Source: an uncultured Streptomyces sp. (GTDB lineage: Bacteria > Actinomycetota > Actinomycetes > Streptomycetales > Streptomycetaceae). Taken from it: a stretch of 64,000 nucleotides of DNA. Below are positions 42,526 to 50,808 of this stretch, in pieces. Position numbers and translations under genes: made by a program. How positions within the stretch are numbered: the stretch's first letter is position 1; the number at the start of each line of letters is the position of its first letter. The notes beneath the pieces are model-generated. The model was not told the origin of the DNA, did no database searches, and saw only the letters and a program-made list of their open reading frames with translations. The DNA is taken from the NCBI RefSeq assembly GCF_947488945.1, contig NZ_CANLBS010000026.1, positions 17,515-81,514 on the forward strand. The letters run 5' to 3'.

Positions 42526-43268
42526 CCGGCGTGGAGGACGGGGACACGGGCCGTCCGCCGCCGTTCGTCGTGGTACCCGGAATGCTCTGCGACGCGAGCC
42601 TGTGGCGCGACGTCGGCTTCCCCGAGGGCCACGACGTCCACCACGTCGCCCTGCGGCGCAGGGACATCGGGGAGCTCGCCGAGGACGTGCTCGCCACGGT
42701 GACAGGCCCGTTCGTGCTCGTCGGGCTCAGCCTGGGAGCCATCGTCGGCTTCGAGGCGCTGCGCCGGGCGCCCGAGCGGATCGCGGGTCTGTGCGTAATG
42801 GCGACCAACGCGGGCCCGCCGCGCCCCGAGCAGTACACGGCCTGGCGGGCGATGGACGAACTGATCGCGGCCGACCGGTTCGCGGACGCCGTCGAGCAGA
42901 CGCTGCCGGACATGTTCCCGGACCGCACCCCCACGCCCGAGGCCGCGCGGCGCTACCGCGCCATGGCGCACTCGGTGGGCGCCACGGCCGCCCGCGCCCA
43001 GCTCGCCGCGCAGGCGACCCGCACGGACGCGGCCCCCGCCCTGCGGACGGCCCGCTGCCCCACCGCCGTACTGGCCGGGGAGCGGGACACCCTGTGCCCG
43101 CCCTCCTACCACCGGGCGATCGCGGACTCGGTCCCCGGAGCCGCCCTGACCCTGCTGCCCGAGGCGGGACACCTGCTGCCGTGGCAGCGGCCGGAGGCGG
43201 TGACGGCCGCACTGCGCGGACTCGTCACGGCCGCCGGCGGTACGAGACCGGCGCCCGCCGCTCCCTGA
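42522..43268 (+). CDS. Alpha/beta hydrolase
   Basis: 248 residues. Nucleophile elbow G-L-S-L-G-A-I, acid in A-G-E-R-D-T-L-C and His in E-A-G-H-L-L-P-W; the oxyanion region is V-V-P-G-M-L-C-D. The GTG at 42522 overlaps the bicupin stop (GTGA), so it is co-translated. Related enzymes hydrolyse lactones, enol-lactones or beta-keto acids. Within the cluster it could open a lactone made by a dehydrogenase or the bicupin. Confidence 0.85.
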   Translation: MTGVEDGDTGRPPPFVVVPGMLCDASLWRDVGFPEGHDVHHVALRRRDIGELAEDVLATVTGPFVLVGLSLGAIVGFEALRRAPERIAGLCVMATNAGPPRPEQYTAWRAMDELIAADRFADAVEQTLPDMFPDRTPTPEAARRYRAMAHSVGATAARAQLAAQATRTDAAPALRTARCPTAVLAGERDTLCPPSYHRAIADSVPGAALTLLPEAGHLLPWQRPEAVTAALRGLVTAAGGTRPAPAAP

Positions 43269-43313
43269 ACGCACCACCCCGCCCCCTTTCATCCTCATCG
43301 GAAGAGAGCCGTC

Positions 43314-44624
43314 ATGCCCCGACACCTCAAGTCCCCCCTCCCCGCCGCGCAGGTCAGCGCGGCCCGGGCGGATGTCGCCGAGCGCGTCCACGCCATCCTC
43401 GACGACATCCGCCGGCGCGGTGACGACGCGGTCCGTGAGTACTCCGAGCAGTTCGACAAGTGGAGCCCCGAGTCGTTCCGCCTCAGCGCAGACGAGGTCC
43501 GGCGGATCGTGTCCCAGGTGCCCGGCACGGTCCTGGACGACATCCGCTTCGTGCAGCAGCAGGTCCGTACGTTCGCGCAGGCCCAGCGTGACTCGCTGGC
43601 CGACGTCGAGATCGAGACGCTGCCCGGCGTCCGCCTCGGGCACCGGCATGTCCCCGTTGCCGCCGCCGGCGCGTATGTGCCCGGCGGCCGCTACCCGCTG
43701 ACGGCGTCGGCCCACATGACGATCGTGACCGCCAAGGTGGCCGGCGTTCCCCGCGTCGCCGCCTGCACACCGCCCATCCGGGGCGAGATCCCCGCCGCGA
43801 CGGTCGCGGCGATGCACCTCGCGGGCGCCGACGAGATCTACCTGCTGGGCGGCGTCCAGGCGGTCGCGGCGCTGGCCGTGGGCACCGAGACCATCGGCCG
43901 CGTCCCGATGCTCGCGGGGCCGGGCAACGCGTACGTGGCGGAGGCCAAGCGACAGCTGTTCGGCGAGGTCGGCATCGACCTGTTCGCCGGACCGACCGAG
44001 ATCCTGGTGATCGCCGACGAGAACGCGGACCCGTTCGTCGTGGCCGTCGATCTGCTGTCGCAGGCGGAGCACGGCCCGGATTCCCCCGCCGTACTGGTCA
44101 CGACCTCCGAGCAGCTGGGCCGCGAGGTCGAGCGGCACATCGAGCGCCTCCTGCCGGGCATGCCCACGAAGGACTTCGCCGAACCCGCCTGGCGCGACCA
44201 CGGCGAGATCGTGGTGGCCGAGACCCTCGACGAGGCCTTCCGGATCGCCGACTCCTACGCCAGCGAGCACGTCGAGGTGCTGACCGAGAACCCCCGCCAG
44301 GCACTGGAGAAGATGCGCGACTACGGAGCGCTCTTCCTCGGCGAGGGCACCTGCGTCTCCTACGGCGACAAGGTCATCGGCACCAACCACGTCCTGCCCA
44401 CCCGGGGTGCCGCCCGCTACACGGGTGGCCTGTGGGTCGGCAAGTACCTCAAGACGGTGACGTACCAGGAGGTCACCGACACCACGTCCTCCGCACTGCT
44501 CGGCGAGGTGTGCGGCCGGGCCGCGCGCATCGAGCTCTTCGAGGGCCACGCCCGCTCCGGAGACGTCCGCGCCGCCAAGTACGGCAAGGGCACCCTGCCG
44601 TGGAACGAGGAGGGCGCCGCATGA
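43314..44624 (+). CDS. Histidinol-dehydrogenase-family polyol dehydrogenase, copy 2
   Basis: 436 residues with the same HisD-fold motifs as the product of 37231: G-A-Y-V-P-G-G-R-Y-P, G-P-T-E-I-L-V-I-A-D, S-Q-A-E-H-G-P, A-S-E-H-V-E and G-T-N-H-V-L-P-T. It is shorter at the N-terminus and diverged, so the two are paralogues with separate substrates, not a recent duplication. Expected reaction: primary alcohol to carboxylate with two NAD. AGAGAGCC precedes the ATG, and its stop overlaps the SDR start by four bases. Confidence 0.87.
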   Translation: MPRHLKSPLPAAQVSAARADVAERVHAILDDIRRRGDDAVREYSEQFDKWSPESFRLSADEVRRIVSQVPGTVLDDIRFVQQQVRTFAQAQRDSLADVEIETLPGVRLGHRHVPVAAAGAYVPGGRYPLTASAHMTIVTAKVAGVPRVAACTPPIRGEIPAATVAAMHLAGADEIYLLGGVQAVAALAVGTETIGRVPMLAGPGNAYVAEAKRQLFGEVGIDLFAGPTEILVIADENADPFVVAVDLLSQAEHGPDSPAVLVTTSEQLGREVERHIERLLPGMPTKDFAEPAWRDHGEIVVAETLDEAFRIADSYASEHVEVLTENPRQALEKMRDYGALFLGEGTCVSYGDKVIGTNHVLPTRGAARYTGGLWVGKYLKTVTYQEVTDTTSSALLGEVCGRAARIELFEGHARSGDVRAAKYGKGTLPWNEEGAA

Positions 44625-45394
44625 CCAGCCGCACCACACCGCTGACCGGCCGCACCGCGCTCGTCACCGGCGGCGGCAGCGGTCTCGGCCGGGCCGTCAC
44701 CGGGTCGCTGCTCGCCGACGGCGCCCGCGTGGTGATCACGGGCCGCAACGAGGCCGCGCTCAAGGAGACCGCGGCGCGCTTCGGCCCGCGGGTCTCGTAC
44801 CGCGTCTGCGACGTCTCCCACCCCGACGACGTGGAGGAGCTCGCCCGTGGTCTGGCCGGCGAGGAGATATCGATCCTGGTCAACAACGCCGGGATCGCCG
44901 GCCCGGTCGCCCCGCTGACCGAGATCACCCCGCAGGAGTGGGACGAGGTCTTCGACGTGAACGTGCGCGGGGTGTTCCTGATGTGCCGGGCCTTCCTGCC
45001 CGCCATGACCGCACGGGGCGCGGGAGACGTCATCAACATCGCCTCGGTGTCGGGCAAGCGCCCGCTGTCGCGGCGCACCCCGTACTGCGCGTCGAAGATG
45101 GCGGTCATCGGTCTCACGACCACGCTGGCCGGCGAGGTCGGACCGCTGGGGGTCACAGTCAACTCGCTCTCCCCCGGTCCTGTTTCGGGTCCCCGCATGG
45201 AGCGCAACTTCCGTCTGGAGGCGGAGCGCACCGGGAGCACGCACGCGCAGGCCGAGCAGGAGTTCGTCGGTCGCTCCGCCCTGGGGCGGATGGTCACGGA
45301 GGACGAGGTGGGCGAGGCCGTCACCGCGATGCTGCGCATGCGCGGCCTGTGCGGGGCCGACATCGACCTCTCCGCGGGGATGGTGGCCCGGTGA
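44621..45394 (+). CDS. Short-chain dehydrogenase/reductase
   Basis: 257 residues of the classical SDR type: T-G-G-G-S-G-L-G for the cofactor, N-N-A-G-I-A-G, Ser in I-A-S-V-S-G and Y-C-A-S-K as the catalytic Tyr-Lys. A basic residue after the first strand (T-G-R-N) favours NADP. The frame overlaps both neighbours by four bases (ATGA, GTGA). In a sugar-acid-like pathway it would oxidise a secondary hydroxyl to a ketone before aldol cleavage. Confidence 0.9.
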   Translation: MTSRTTPLTGRTALVTGGGSGLGRAVTGSLLADGARVVITGRNEAALKETAARFGPRVSYRVCDVSHPDDVEELARGLAGEEISILVNNAGIAGPVAPLTEITPQEWDEVFDVNVRGVFLMCRAFLPAMTARGAGDVINIASVSGKRPLSRRTPYCASKMAVIGLTTTLAGEVGPLGVTVNSLSPGPVSGPRMERNFRLEAERTGSTHAQAEQEFVGRSALGRMVTEDEVGEAVTAMLRMRGLCGADIDLSAGMVAR

Positions 45395-46176
45395 CCGCGC
45401 ACCGCACACCGCACCGCAGCCTCAAGCAGCGGCTGGCGGACGGCGAGCAGCTGCGGGGCGCCCTGCTGCGGCTCCCCTCGGAGACGCTGGTGGAGATGGC
45501 CGGGGTCGCGGGATTCGACTACGTCGTCATCGACTGCGAGCACGGCCCCGCCGACACGGCCCTCCTCCAGCAGCACCTCACGGCCGCTGCGGCGCAGGGC
45601 ACCGACGTCCTGGTCCGGGTCGGCTCGGCCGAGCCTGCGCTCGCCCTGCGCTGCCTCGACCTGGGCGCGGCCGGGCTGATCTTCCCGCATGTGGACAGCC
45701 ACGAGGACGCGGTACGGGCGGTGGCGGCCAGCCACTATCCGCCGTGGGGGGAGCGGGGCTTCGCCACCTACAGCAGGGCGGGCCGGTTCGGCACGGTCAC
45801 GGCGGCCGACCATGTGGCCGCGTCCCGCGAAACCCTGGTCGTGGCCATGATCGAGACCCGGCGCGCCTGCGAGGACGCCGACGCGATCCTCGGCACCAAG
45901 GGGGTGGGCGCGGTCCTGGTGGGCCCCGCCGACCTGGCCGTGGACTGCGGCTTCCCGGGGCCCGGCGTCGTCGAGGGGCTGACCGCGCGGGCGCACGACG
46001 CGGCGCGGGCCAACAAGCGCGCGGTGATGACGATCGTGCCGAGCCTCGACGCCGGCCGGACCGCCGAGCGCCAGGGGGCGCAACTCGTCCTCTACAACAT
46101 GGCCCATGTCCTCATGGACACCATGCGCGCCCTCGCCGGGCCCGGCACGACGGACGCGGCCGAAGCCCCCGCCTGA
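45391..46176 (+). CDS. HpcH/HpaI-family aldolase
   Basis: 261 residues. Family motifs: F-D-Y-V-V-I-D-C-E-H-G-P (catalytic His), G-A-A-G-L-I-F-P-H-V, metal ligand Glu in A-M-I-E-T-R-R and Asp in V-G-P-A-D-L-A. It should cleave a 2-keto-3-deoxy-type acid into pyruvate (or a related 2-oxoacid) and an aldehyde, making it the last carbon-cleavage step of the cluster. Starts at a GTG inside the SDR stop. Confidence 0.88.
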   Translation: MTAHRTPHRSLKQRLADGEQLRGALLRLPSETLVEMAGVAGFDYVVIDCEHGPADTALLQQHLTAAAAQGTDVLVRVGSAEPALALRCLDLGAAGLIFPHVDSHEDAVRAVAASHYPPWGERGFATYSRAGRFGTVTAADHVAASRETLVVAMIETRRACEDADAILGTKGVGAVLVGPADLAVDCGFPGPGVVEGLTARAHDAARANKRAVMTIVPSLDAGRTAERQGAQLVLYNMAHVLMDTMRALAGPGTTDAAEAPA

Positions 46177-46344
46177 CCGGATCCGGGACGGCCGAGGCCC
46201 TGCCTGCGGCGTGGCGTCACGGCACCCCCTGCGCGCCGCCCCCGCCGGGCTCCCGGCTGCCGCTTTCCGGGCCTGCCGGCCCGCTCCCGGCACACCCTTG
46301 ACGCCCCGGACCGGGGTCCTTAGTGTTCTCGACCAGCCCTCGTG

Positions 46345-46360
46345 ATTCATACGTATGCAT
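46345..46360. promoter_or_regulatory. Operator before the MHS transporter gene
   Basis: ATTCATACGTATGCAT contains a perfect CATACGTATG (46348-46357) that matches the cores at 41218 and 41350. It lies 30 bases before the transporter start, so the transporter has its own promoter under the same regulator. A weaker CATACGCATTC occurs at 47789-47799 before the SnoaL-like gene. Confidence 0.75.
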
Positions 46361-46389
46361 TCCTCATTCCCCGCGTGATCGGAGCAGCC

Positions 46390-47736
46390 ATGTCCGCCAC
46401 GGCGCCACCCGGCCCAGCCGTCACCTCCCCCCAGGCCGACCCGAACAGGCGGAAAGCGATACGCCGAGCGATCGGCGCGGGCAGCATAGGTAATTTCGTC
46501 GAACAGTTCGACTACGGCCTGTACGGCTACATGGCGCCGATCATGGCCCCGGCGTTCTTCCCCCAGAGCGACAGGGCCGTAGCAGTCCTGAGCACGTACG
46601 CGATCATCGCCGTCGCCTGTCTGTTCCGCCCGCTCGGCGGCACCCTCGTGGGCCGCTGGGGCGACCGGGTCGGCCGCAAGAAGACCCTGCTGTGGACCAT
46701 CGTCGCCATGGGTGTGGCCACCGCCCTCATCGGGGCGCTGCCCACGTACCAGCAGATCGGCGTCGGCGCCCCGGTGCTGCTCCTGCTGCTGCGCGTCGTC
46801 CAGGGCTCCGTCTCCGGCGGCGAGTACGTCGGAGCCGTCGCGTTCATCGTGGAATGGGCGGAGCCGAACCGTCGCGCCTACTACACGTCGTACGCCTCCA
46901 ACAGCTGCTTCGTCGGCACTCTCGCCGGCGCCGGCACGGCGGCCCTGACCAGCTGGGTGTTCGAGGGCGAGGCACTCGACTCGTACGGCTGGCGACTTCC
47001 CTTCCTGCTGGCGATCCCGCTCAGCCTGGTCGGGGTGTGGCTGCGCCGCCACATCGAGGAGACGCCGGAGTTCGTCCGGGCGACCAACGAGGGGGCGGAC
47101 GTCGTCGAGGACCCGATCCGCGAGGCACTGCGCTCGCAGTGGCGGCCGATCCTGGTCTTCTGCGGAATCTCGATCATGCTCGCGATCCTGTCCTACACCT
47201 GGGTCACGTTCTATCCCCAGTACCTGACCGACACCCTGGGCCTGCCGCGGTGGATGGCCCTCACCTCGAACGCCATCTCCATCGCCGTCCTCATCCCGAT
47301 GCTGCCGCTGGCCGGCATGCTGTCGGACCGCATCGGGCGCAAACCGATGCTGGTCACCGGGGCCATCGCCTGCATCGTGCTGGTCCCGGTCGCCTTCATG
47401 GTCGGCGAGCACGGCACCTTCGGAACGGCCGTGGCCAGCCAGCTCATCTACCTCGTGCCGGAGTTCTTCCTCACGGGCATCGTCACCGTCTGCGCGGCCG
47501 AACTGTTCACCACCCGCACCCGGTTCAGCGCCAGCGCCATCGCGTACAACAGCTCGTTCTCCATCTTCATGGGCACCACGCCGTTCGTCGCGACCCTGCT
47601 GGTCAGCACCTTCGACACCATCTACGCCGTCTGGGCCTACCTGGCGGTGGGCGCGCTCCTGGCGCTGGCCGTCGTGAGCGCCTTCATGACGGAGACGTAC
47701 CGCAGTCAGCTCGGCGCGGACAAGTTCGCCCGCTAG
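46390..47736 (+). CDS. MHS-family metabolite/proton symporter
   Basis: 448 residues with 12 helices. The MHS hallmark near helix 1 is G-N-F-V-E-Q-F-D-Y-G-L-Y-G; the 2-3 loop has G-R-W-G-D-R-V-G-R-K-K. MHS members carry organic acids, shikimate, proline betaine or dicarboxylates with protons. This is the presumed importer for the cluster's substrate, so the substrate is probably an organic acid. ATG at 46390 after GGAGCAGCC. Confidence 0.88.
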   Translation: MSATAPPGPAVTSPQADPNRRKAIRRAIGAGSIGNFVEQFDYGLYGYMAPIMAPAFFPQSDRAVAVLSTYAIIAVACLFRPLGGTLVGRWGDRVGRKKTLLWTIVAMGVATALIGALPTYQQIGVGAPVLLLLLRVVQGSVSGGEYVGAVAFIVEWAEPNRRAYYTSYASNSCFVGTLAGAGTAALTSWVFEGEALDSYGWRLPFLLAIPLSLVGVWLRRHIEETPEFVRATNEGADVVEDPIREALRSQWRPILVFCGISIMLAILSYTWVTFYPQYLTDTLGLPRWMALTSNAISIAVLIPMLPLAGMLSDRIGRKPMLVTGAIACIVLVPVAFMVGEHGTFGTAVASQLIYLVPEFFLTGIVTVCAAELFTTRTRFSASAIAYNSSFSIFMGTTPFVATLLVSTFDTIYAVWAYLAVGALLALAVVSAFMTETYRSQLGADKFAR

Positions 47737-47833
47737 CCCCCGCCGGGGCGGCGTCGGCCCCCCGGCTACCCTCATGACCAGCCGTCCGCATACGCATTCA
47801 CACACGCACCACTCCACTGGAACGGAAAGCACC

Positions 47834-48832
47834 ATGGCCCTGGCCCCTGTCGCATACCTCCCCTACAAGGACCCGGACGAATTCATCCGCGAGGTGACCG
47901 ACCGCATCTGGGTCGACCGCGACATCGCCCACATCGTCGACAACTACGAGCCCGACTCGATCGTGCACGCCAGCCTCGGCACCGTCGTCGGACGTGACGG
48001 CGTCATCGAGGGCAGCACGATCCGCATGGGCAGCACGCCGGGCCACATCGGCCAGGCCGAGGACGTGGTGTGGGAGGCGCGCGGCGACGACGCGTTCCTC
48101 AGCTCGCACCTGGTCTTCTCCGCCGACGAGCACCTCGTGGACGGCCGCAACATCCGCATCCGCAAGCGCACCGTGGCCAACTGCCTCTACCGGCGCGGCC
48201 GGATGGTGGAGGAGTGGGTCGTGCGCGACGACCTCGCGGACTGTCTGCAGCGCGGCCAGGACCCGGCCGAGGCGGCCCGTGAGCTGACCTTCCAGGGCTA
48301 CAGCGGCTCGATGCTCGACGAACCGCCGCAGGACGTGCTGGTCAACGGGGTCAGCGGTGAGCGTCCGGACGAGTTCCGTCCCGAGTGCGAGATGGTGCTC
48401 CGGTTCATCGACGAGGTGTGGACGCAGCGTCAGCTGAACAAGGTTCACGACTACATGGACCGTGACCTGTTCCTCCACACGATCGGCGACCGGACGGTCA
48501 TCCGGCCCGAGCGCTACCAGGCCGATCTGCTCGCCATGGTCGGCCCGTTCCCCGACGCGCGGTTCGCGGTCCGGGACATCCAGACGAACTTCTCCCCGCG
48601 CTACGCGGGCCTGCGCGTGGCAGTTCTGTGGACCATGCACGGCACCTACCGCGGCACCCCGTCCTTCGGGCCGATCACTGGCAAGCCGGTCACGGTGCTC
48701 GGCGTCTCGCAGTTCCTGATCCAGGAGGGCCGCATCGTTAAGGAGGTCCGTGTCTACGACGAGATCTCGCTGCGCGCGCAGATCAACGCCGGCCGCGAGG
48801 AGGGCTCGCAGATCGAGGCCAACATCTACTGA
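47834..48832 (+). CDS. Double SnoaL-like (NTF2-fold) protein
   Basis: 332 residues built of two NTF2/SnoaL-like halves: Y-L-P-Y-K-D-P-D-E-F then W-E-A-R-G-D-D-A-F in the first, and F-I-D-E-V-W-T-Q-R-Q-L then R-F-A-V-R-D-I-Q and E-V-R-V-Y-D-E in the second. SnoaL-like enzymes act as cyclases, isomerases or hydratases without metal, using Asp/His pairs. It lies behind a weak operator-like site and closes the cluster. An isomerase or dehydratase role is a guess. Confidence 0.75.
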   Translation: MALAPVAYLPYKDPDEFIREVTDRIWVDRDIAHIVDNYEPDSIVHASLGTVVGRDGVIEGSTIRMGSTPGHIGQAEDVVWEARGDDAFLSSHLVFSADEHLVDGRNIRIRKRTVANCLYRRGRMVEEWVVRDDLADCLQRGQDPAEAARELTFQGYSGSMLDEPPQDVLVNGVSGERPDEFRPECEMVLRFIDEVWTQRQLNKVHDYMDRDLFLHTIGDRTVIRPERYQADLLAMVGPFPDARFAVRDIQTNFSPRYAGLRVAVLWTMHGTYRGTPSFGPITGKPVTVLGVSQFLIQEGRIVKEVRVYDEISLRAQINAGREEGSQIEANIY

Positions 48833-48889
48833 GCACCCTCGGCGCGGGCGGCCGCCACCGGCTGCCCGCCTCGTCGACCGGTCCGGTTA

Positions 48890-49160
48890 CCCGGCGGCCG
48901 TGATCAGCTGTGCGGCCCCCTCCCCGACGAGGGCGCTCGGCGCGTGCGTGTTCCCGTGGGTGATCGTCGGAAACACCGACATGCACGGCGCCCCTGAGCC
49001 TGGCGACGCCGTGCACGCGCAGATGTGCGTCGACGGATCCGTCGGTCTCCGTTCCGATGCGGGCCGTACTCGGCGGCGGATTGGTGCAGGACCCGATGAT
49101 GTTCGCCACGCCGGCCAGCTGCAGGCGTTCGGGGCGTGGCCGCCGCAGCCCTCGACGTAG
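48890..49160 (-). pseudogene. GMC oxidoreductase, decayed C-terminal remnant
   Basis: Across two frames the minus strand gives the end of a GMC flavoprotein: S-T-A-R-I-G-T-E-T-D-G-S-V-D and L-R-V-H-G-V-A-R-L-R in one, S-V-F-P-T-I-T-H-G-N-T-H-A-P-S-A in the other, ending A-A-Q-L-I-T-A-A-G. The FAD-binding front half is gone. The bases from about 49160 to 49397 hold no gene I can recognise. Confidence 0.65.
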
Positions 49161-49397
49161 AAGGCGTGCGGGGTGCGACCACCGATGACCGCGAGGGTGC
49201 GTCTCGCGTACGCCGCACCGGATCGCCCCGCTAACACTTCTCCCCGGCGCTGCCAGACGTGTAAGCCGGCCGCCGGGCCAGGCGCTCGGCACGGTCGCGC
49301 AGGCGTGGCCCATGTGTGGGGCCGCACGCGGTTGTGGGCCTTGGGCAGATCGCCGGAAGGGCCGAGGTGTTGGAGGCGTGGTGCGTACCCTGTGGGC

Positions 49398-50033
49398 GTG
49401 ATCGCATTAGAGCGTCTCGCCGTCTTTCTGACCGTGGTGACCGTGCTGATCGCTGTGCCAGGACCGAGTGTCCTGTTTGTGGTGAGCCGGGGAGTGGCGC
49501 TTGGGCGACGGGCCGCCGTGTCCACGGCGGTGGGGAACGAGGCGGGGCTCCTCGTCCAGGTGGTCCTCGTGGCACTGGGGCTCGGGGAGGTGCTCGCCCG
49601 CTCCTATCTGGTGTTCTCCATCCTGAAGTTCGCGGGTGCCCTCTACCTCGTGTACCTCGGTGTGCAGGCCTGGCGGCATCGCAGGCATCTGGTGGTCCAG
49701 GAGCAGGACGCGTCGGGGGCGGGCCGTGCGGGCCGGGTCTTCCGGGAGGGTTTCATCGTCGGGGTGAGCAACCCCAAGGGCCTGTTGATCTTCGGTGCGG
49801 TTCTGCCGCAGTTCGTCGACCCTTCAACGGGGAACGCGCAGATGCAGCTGTTGCTGCTGGGCACGATCTGTGTCCTGATTGCGCTGGTCTCCGACGCGGC
49901 CTGGGGCCTCGTTGCCGGGACGGCCCGCAACTGGCTGGCCAAGTCGCCGCGTCGGCTGTCGTGGATCGGTGGGGCGTCGGGCTTCGTGATGGTCGGCCTG
50001 GGGATCCAACTAGCGGTCAGCGGGCGGGAATGA
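49398..50033 (+). CDS. LysE/RhtB-family amino acid exporter
   Basis: 211 residues with six hydrophobic segments. LysE-family signatures are V-P-G-P-S-V-L-F-V-V-S-R-G-V-A-L-G, A-L-Y-L-V-Y-L-G and G-V-S-N-P-K-G-L-L-I-F. Such proteins export amino acids or their analogues. I chose the GTG at 49398 because homology begins there, although its ribosome site is weak; the longer frame is upstream shadow. Confidence 0.85.
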   Translation: MIALERLAVFLTVVTVLIAVPGPSVLFVVSRGVALGRRAAVSTAVGNEAGLLVQVVLVALGLGEVLARSYLVFSILKFAGALYLVYLGVQAWRHRRHLVVQEQDASGAGRAGRVFREGFIVGVSNPKGLLIFGAVLPQFVDPSTGNAQMQLLLLGTICVLIALVSDAAWGLVAGTARNWLAKSPRRLSWIGGASGFVMVGLGIQLAVSGRE

Positions 50034-50195
50034 GCCGTCGGCGTACGGGGGTCGGGCGGGCCGGGGCATGACCCGCCCGCGCCGACGTGGTGTCAAGCGG
50101 TGCCAGCGCCCGGGATTCCGCCGGCCAGGTAGTGGGCGGCGTTGCGGTCGATGATGCGGCTGCCGGGGCTTTCGGCGGCGGCCAGCCAGTTCGGT

Positions 50196-50450
50196 CCAGG
50201 ACTCGGCGTCAGGACCGGAGCCCGCATCCTGATCGAAGTCGGCGACGGCGGCACCTTCCCGACCGCCGGCCACCTTGCCGCCTACGCAGGAGTCGCACCC
50301 GCGACCCGCAGTTCTGGGTCCTCGATCCGCGGGGAGCAGCCCTCCCAAAGGGGAAACAAGCAGCTGAAACGGGCCTTCTTCCTTGCCGCGTTTGCAGCCC
50401 TGGCCGACCCCGCATCGCGGACCTCTACGACAAGAAGAGCGCCCAGGGCC
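50196..50450 (+). pseudogene. IS110-family transposase fragment
   Basis: P-G-L-G-V-R-T-G, F-P-T-A-G-H-L-A-A-Y-A-G and G-N-K-Q-L-K-R-A-F-F from the IS110 C-terminal domain, with a frameshift near D-P-A-S-R, ending abruptly at the start of the repeat at 50451. Related to, but clearly different from, the fragment at 27941. Before it (50093-50195) a short minus-strand frame ending at a TGA may be the tail of another broken gene. Confidence 0.7.
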
Positions 50451-50630
50451 GGGGTGAGCCGTCGGCAGGAGCGCGGCGGGGACGGCGCGGGCGGAACGCG
50501 GTGCCCGACAGCGGACCAGAGCCAGCAGCACAAGAACCGGCCGGGCCCGCCGACTGCCTACCGGCCGGGTCCGGTCCTGCGGGCGGGGACGGGCTGAGGG
50601 GACCTGCTGGCGGGGGCGACGGCCTCCGCA
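50451..50630. repeat. Dispersed 180-bp repeat, copy 1
   Basis: Begins GGGGTGAGCCGTCGGC and matches 61410-61586 with a few small indels and scattered changes. No frame is conserved between copies as a known protein. It starts exactly where the IS110 fragment ends, so it may be the tail of a mobile sequence. Confidence 0.75.
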
Positions 50631-50808
50631 GCGGCAGCCAGCAGGGCCATGGGGCGAAAACTCGGGCACATCGGGGCCTCCAGTCCCGGGCCCTCGCATG
50701 GGAGGGCCCCACATCCGTTGTGACGGGAGCGGTCGGGAGAATCCATAGCTTGATGTGACTAGCCCGGGCCGCCCAGAAACCATTCCGCCGACGTCGTTCG
50801 ATCAGTGG

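Noticed and set aside
44473..47835. A 1,120-codon open frame on the minus strand
   Set aside because: It is antisense to the SDR, aldolase and MHS transporter genes, which have clear motifs. Long antisense frames are expected in high-GC DNA; the translation is low complexity with no domain.
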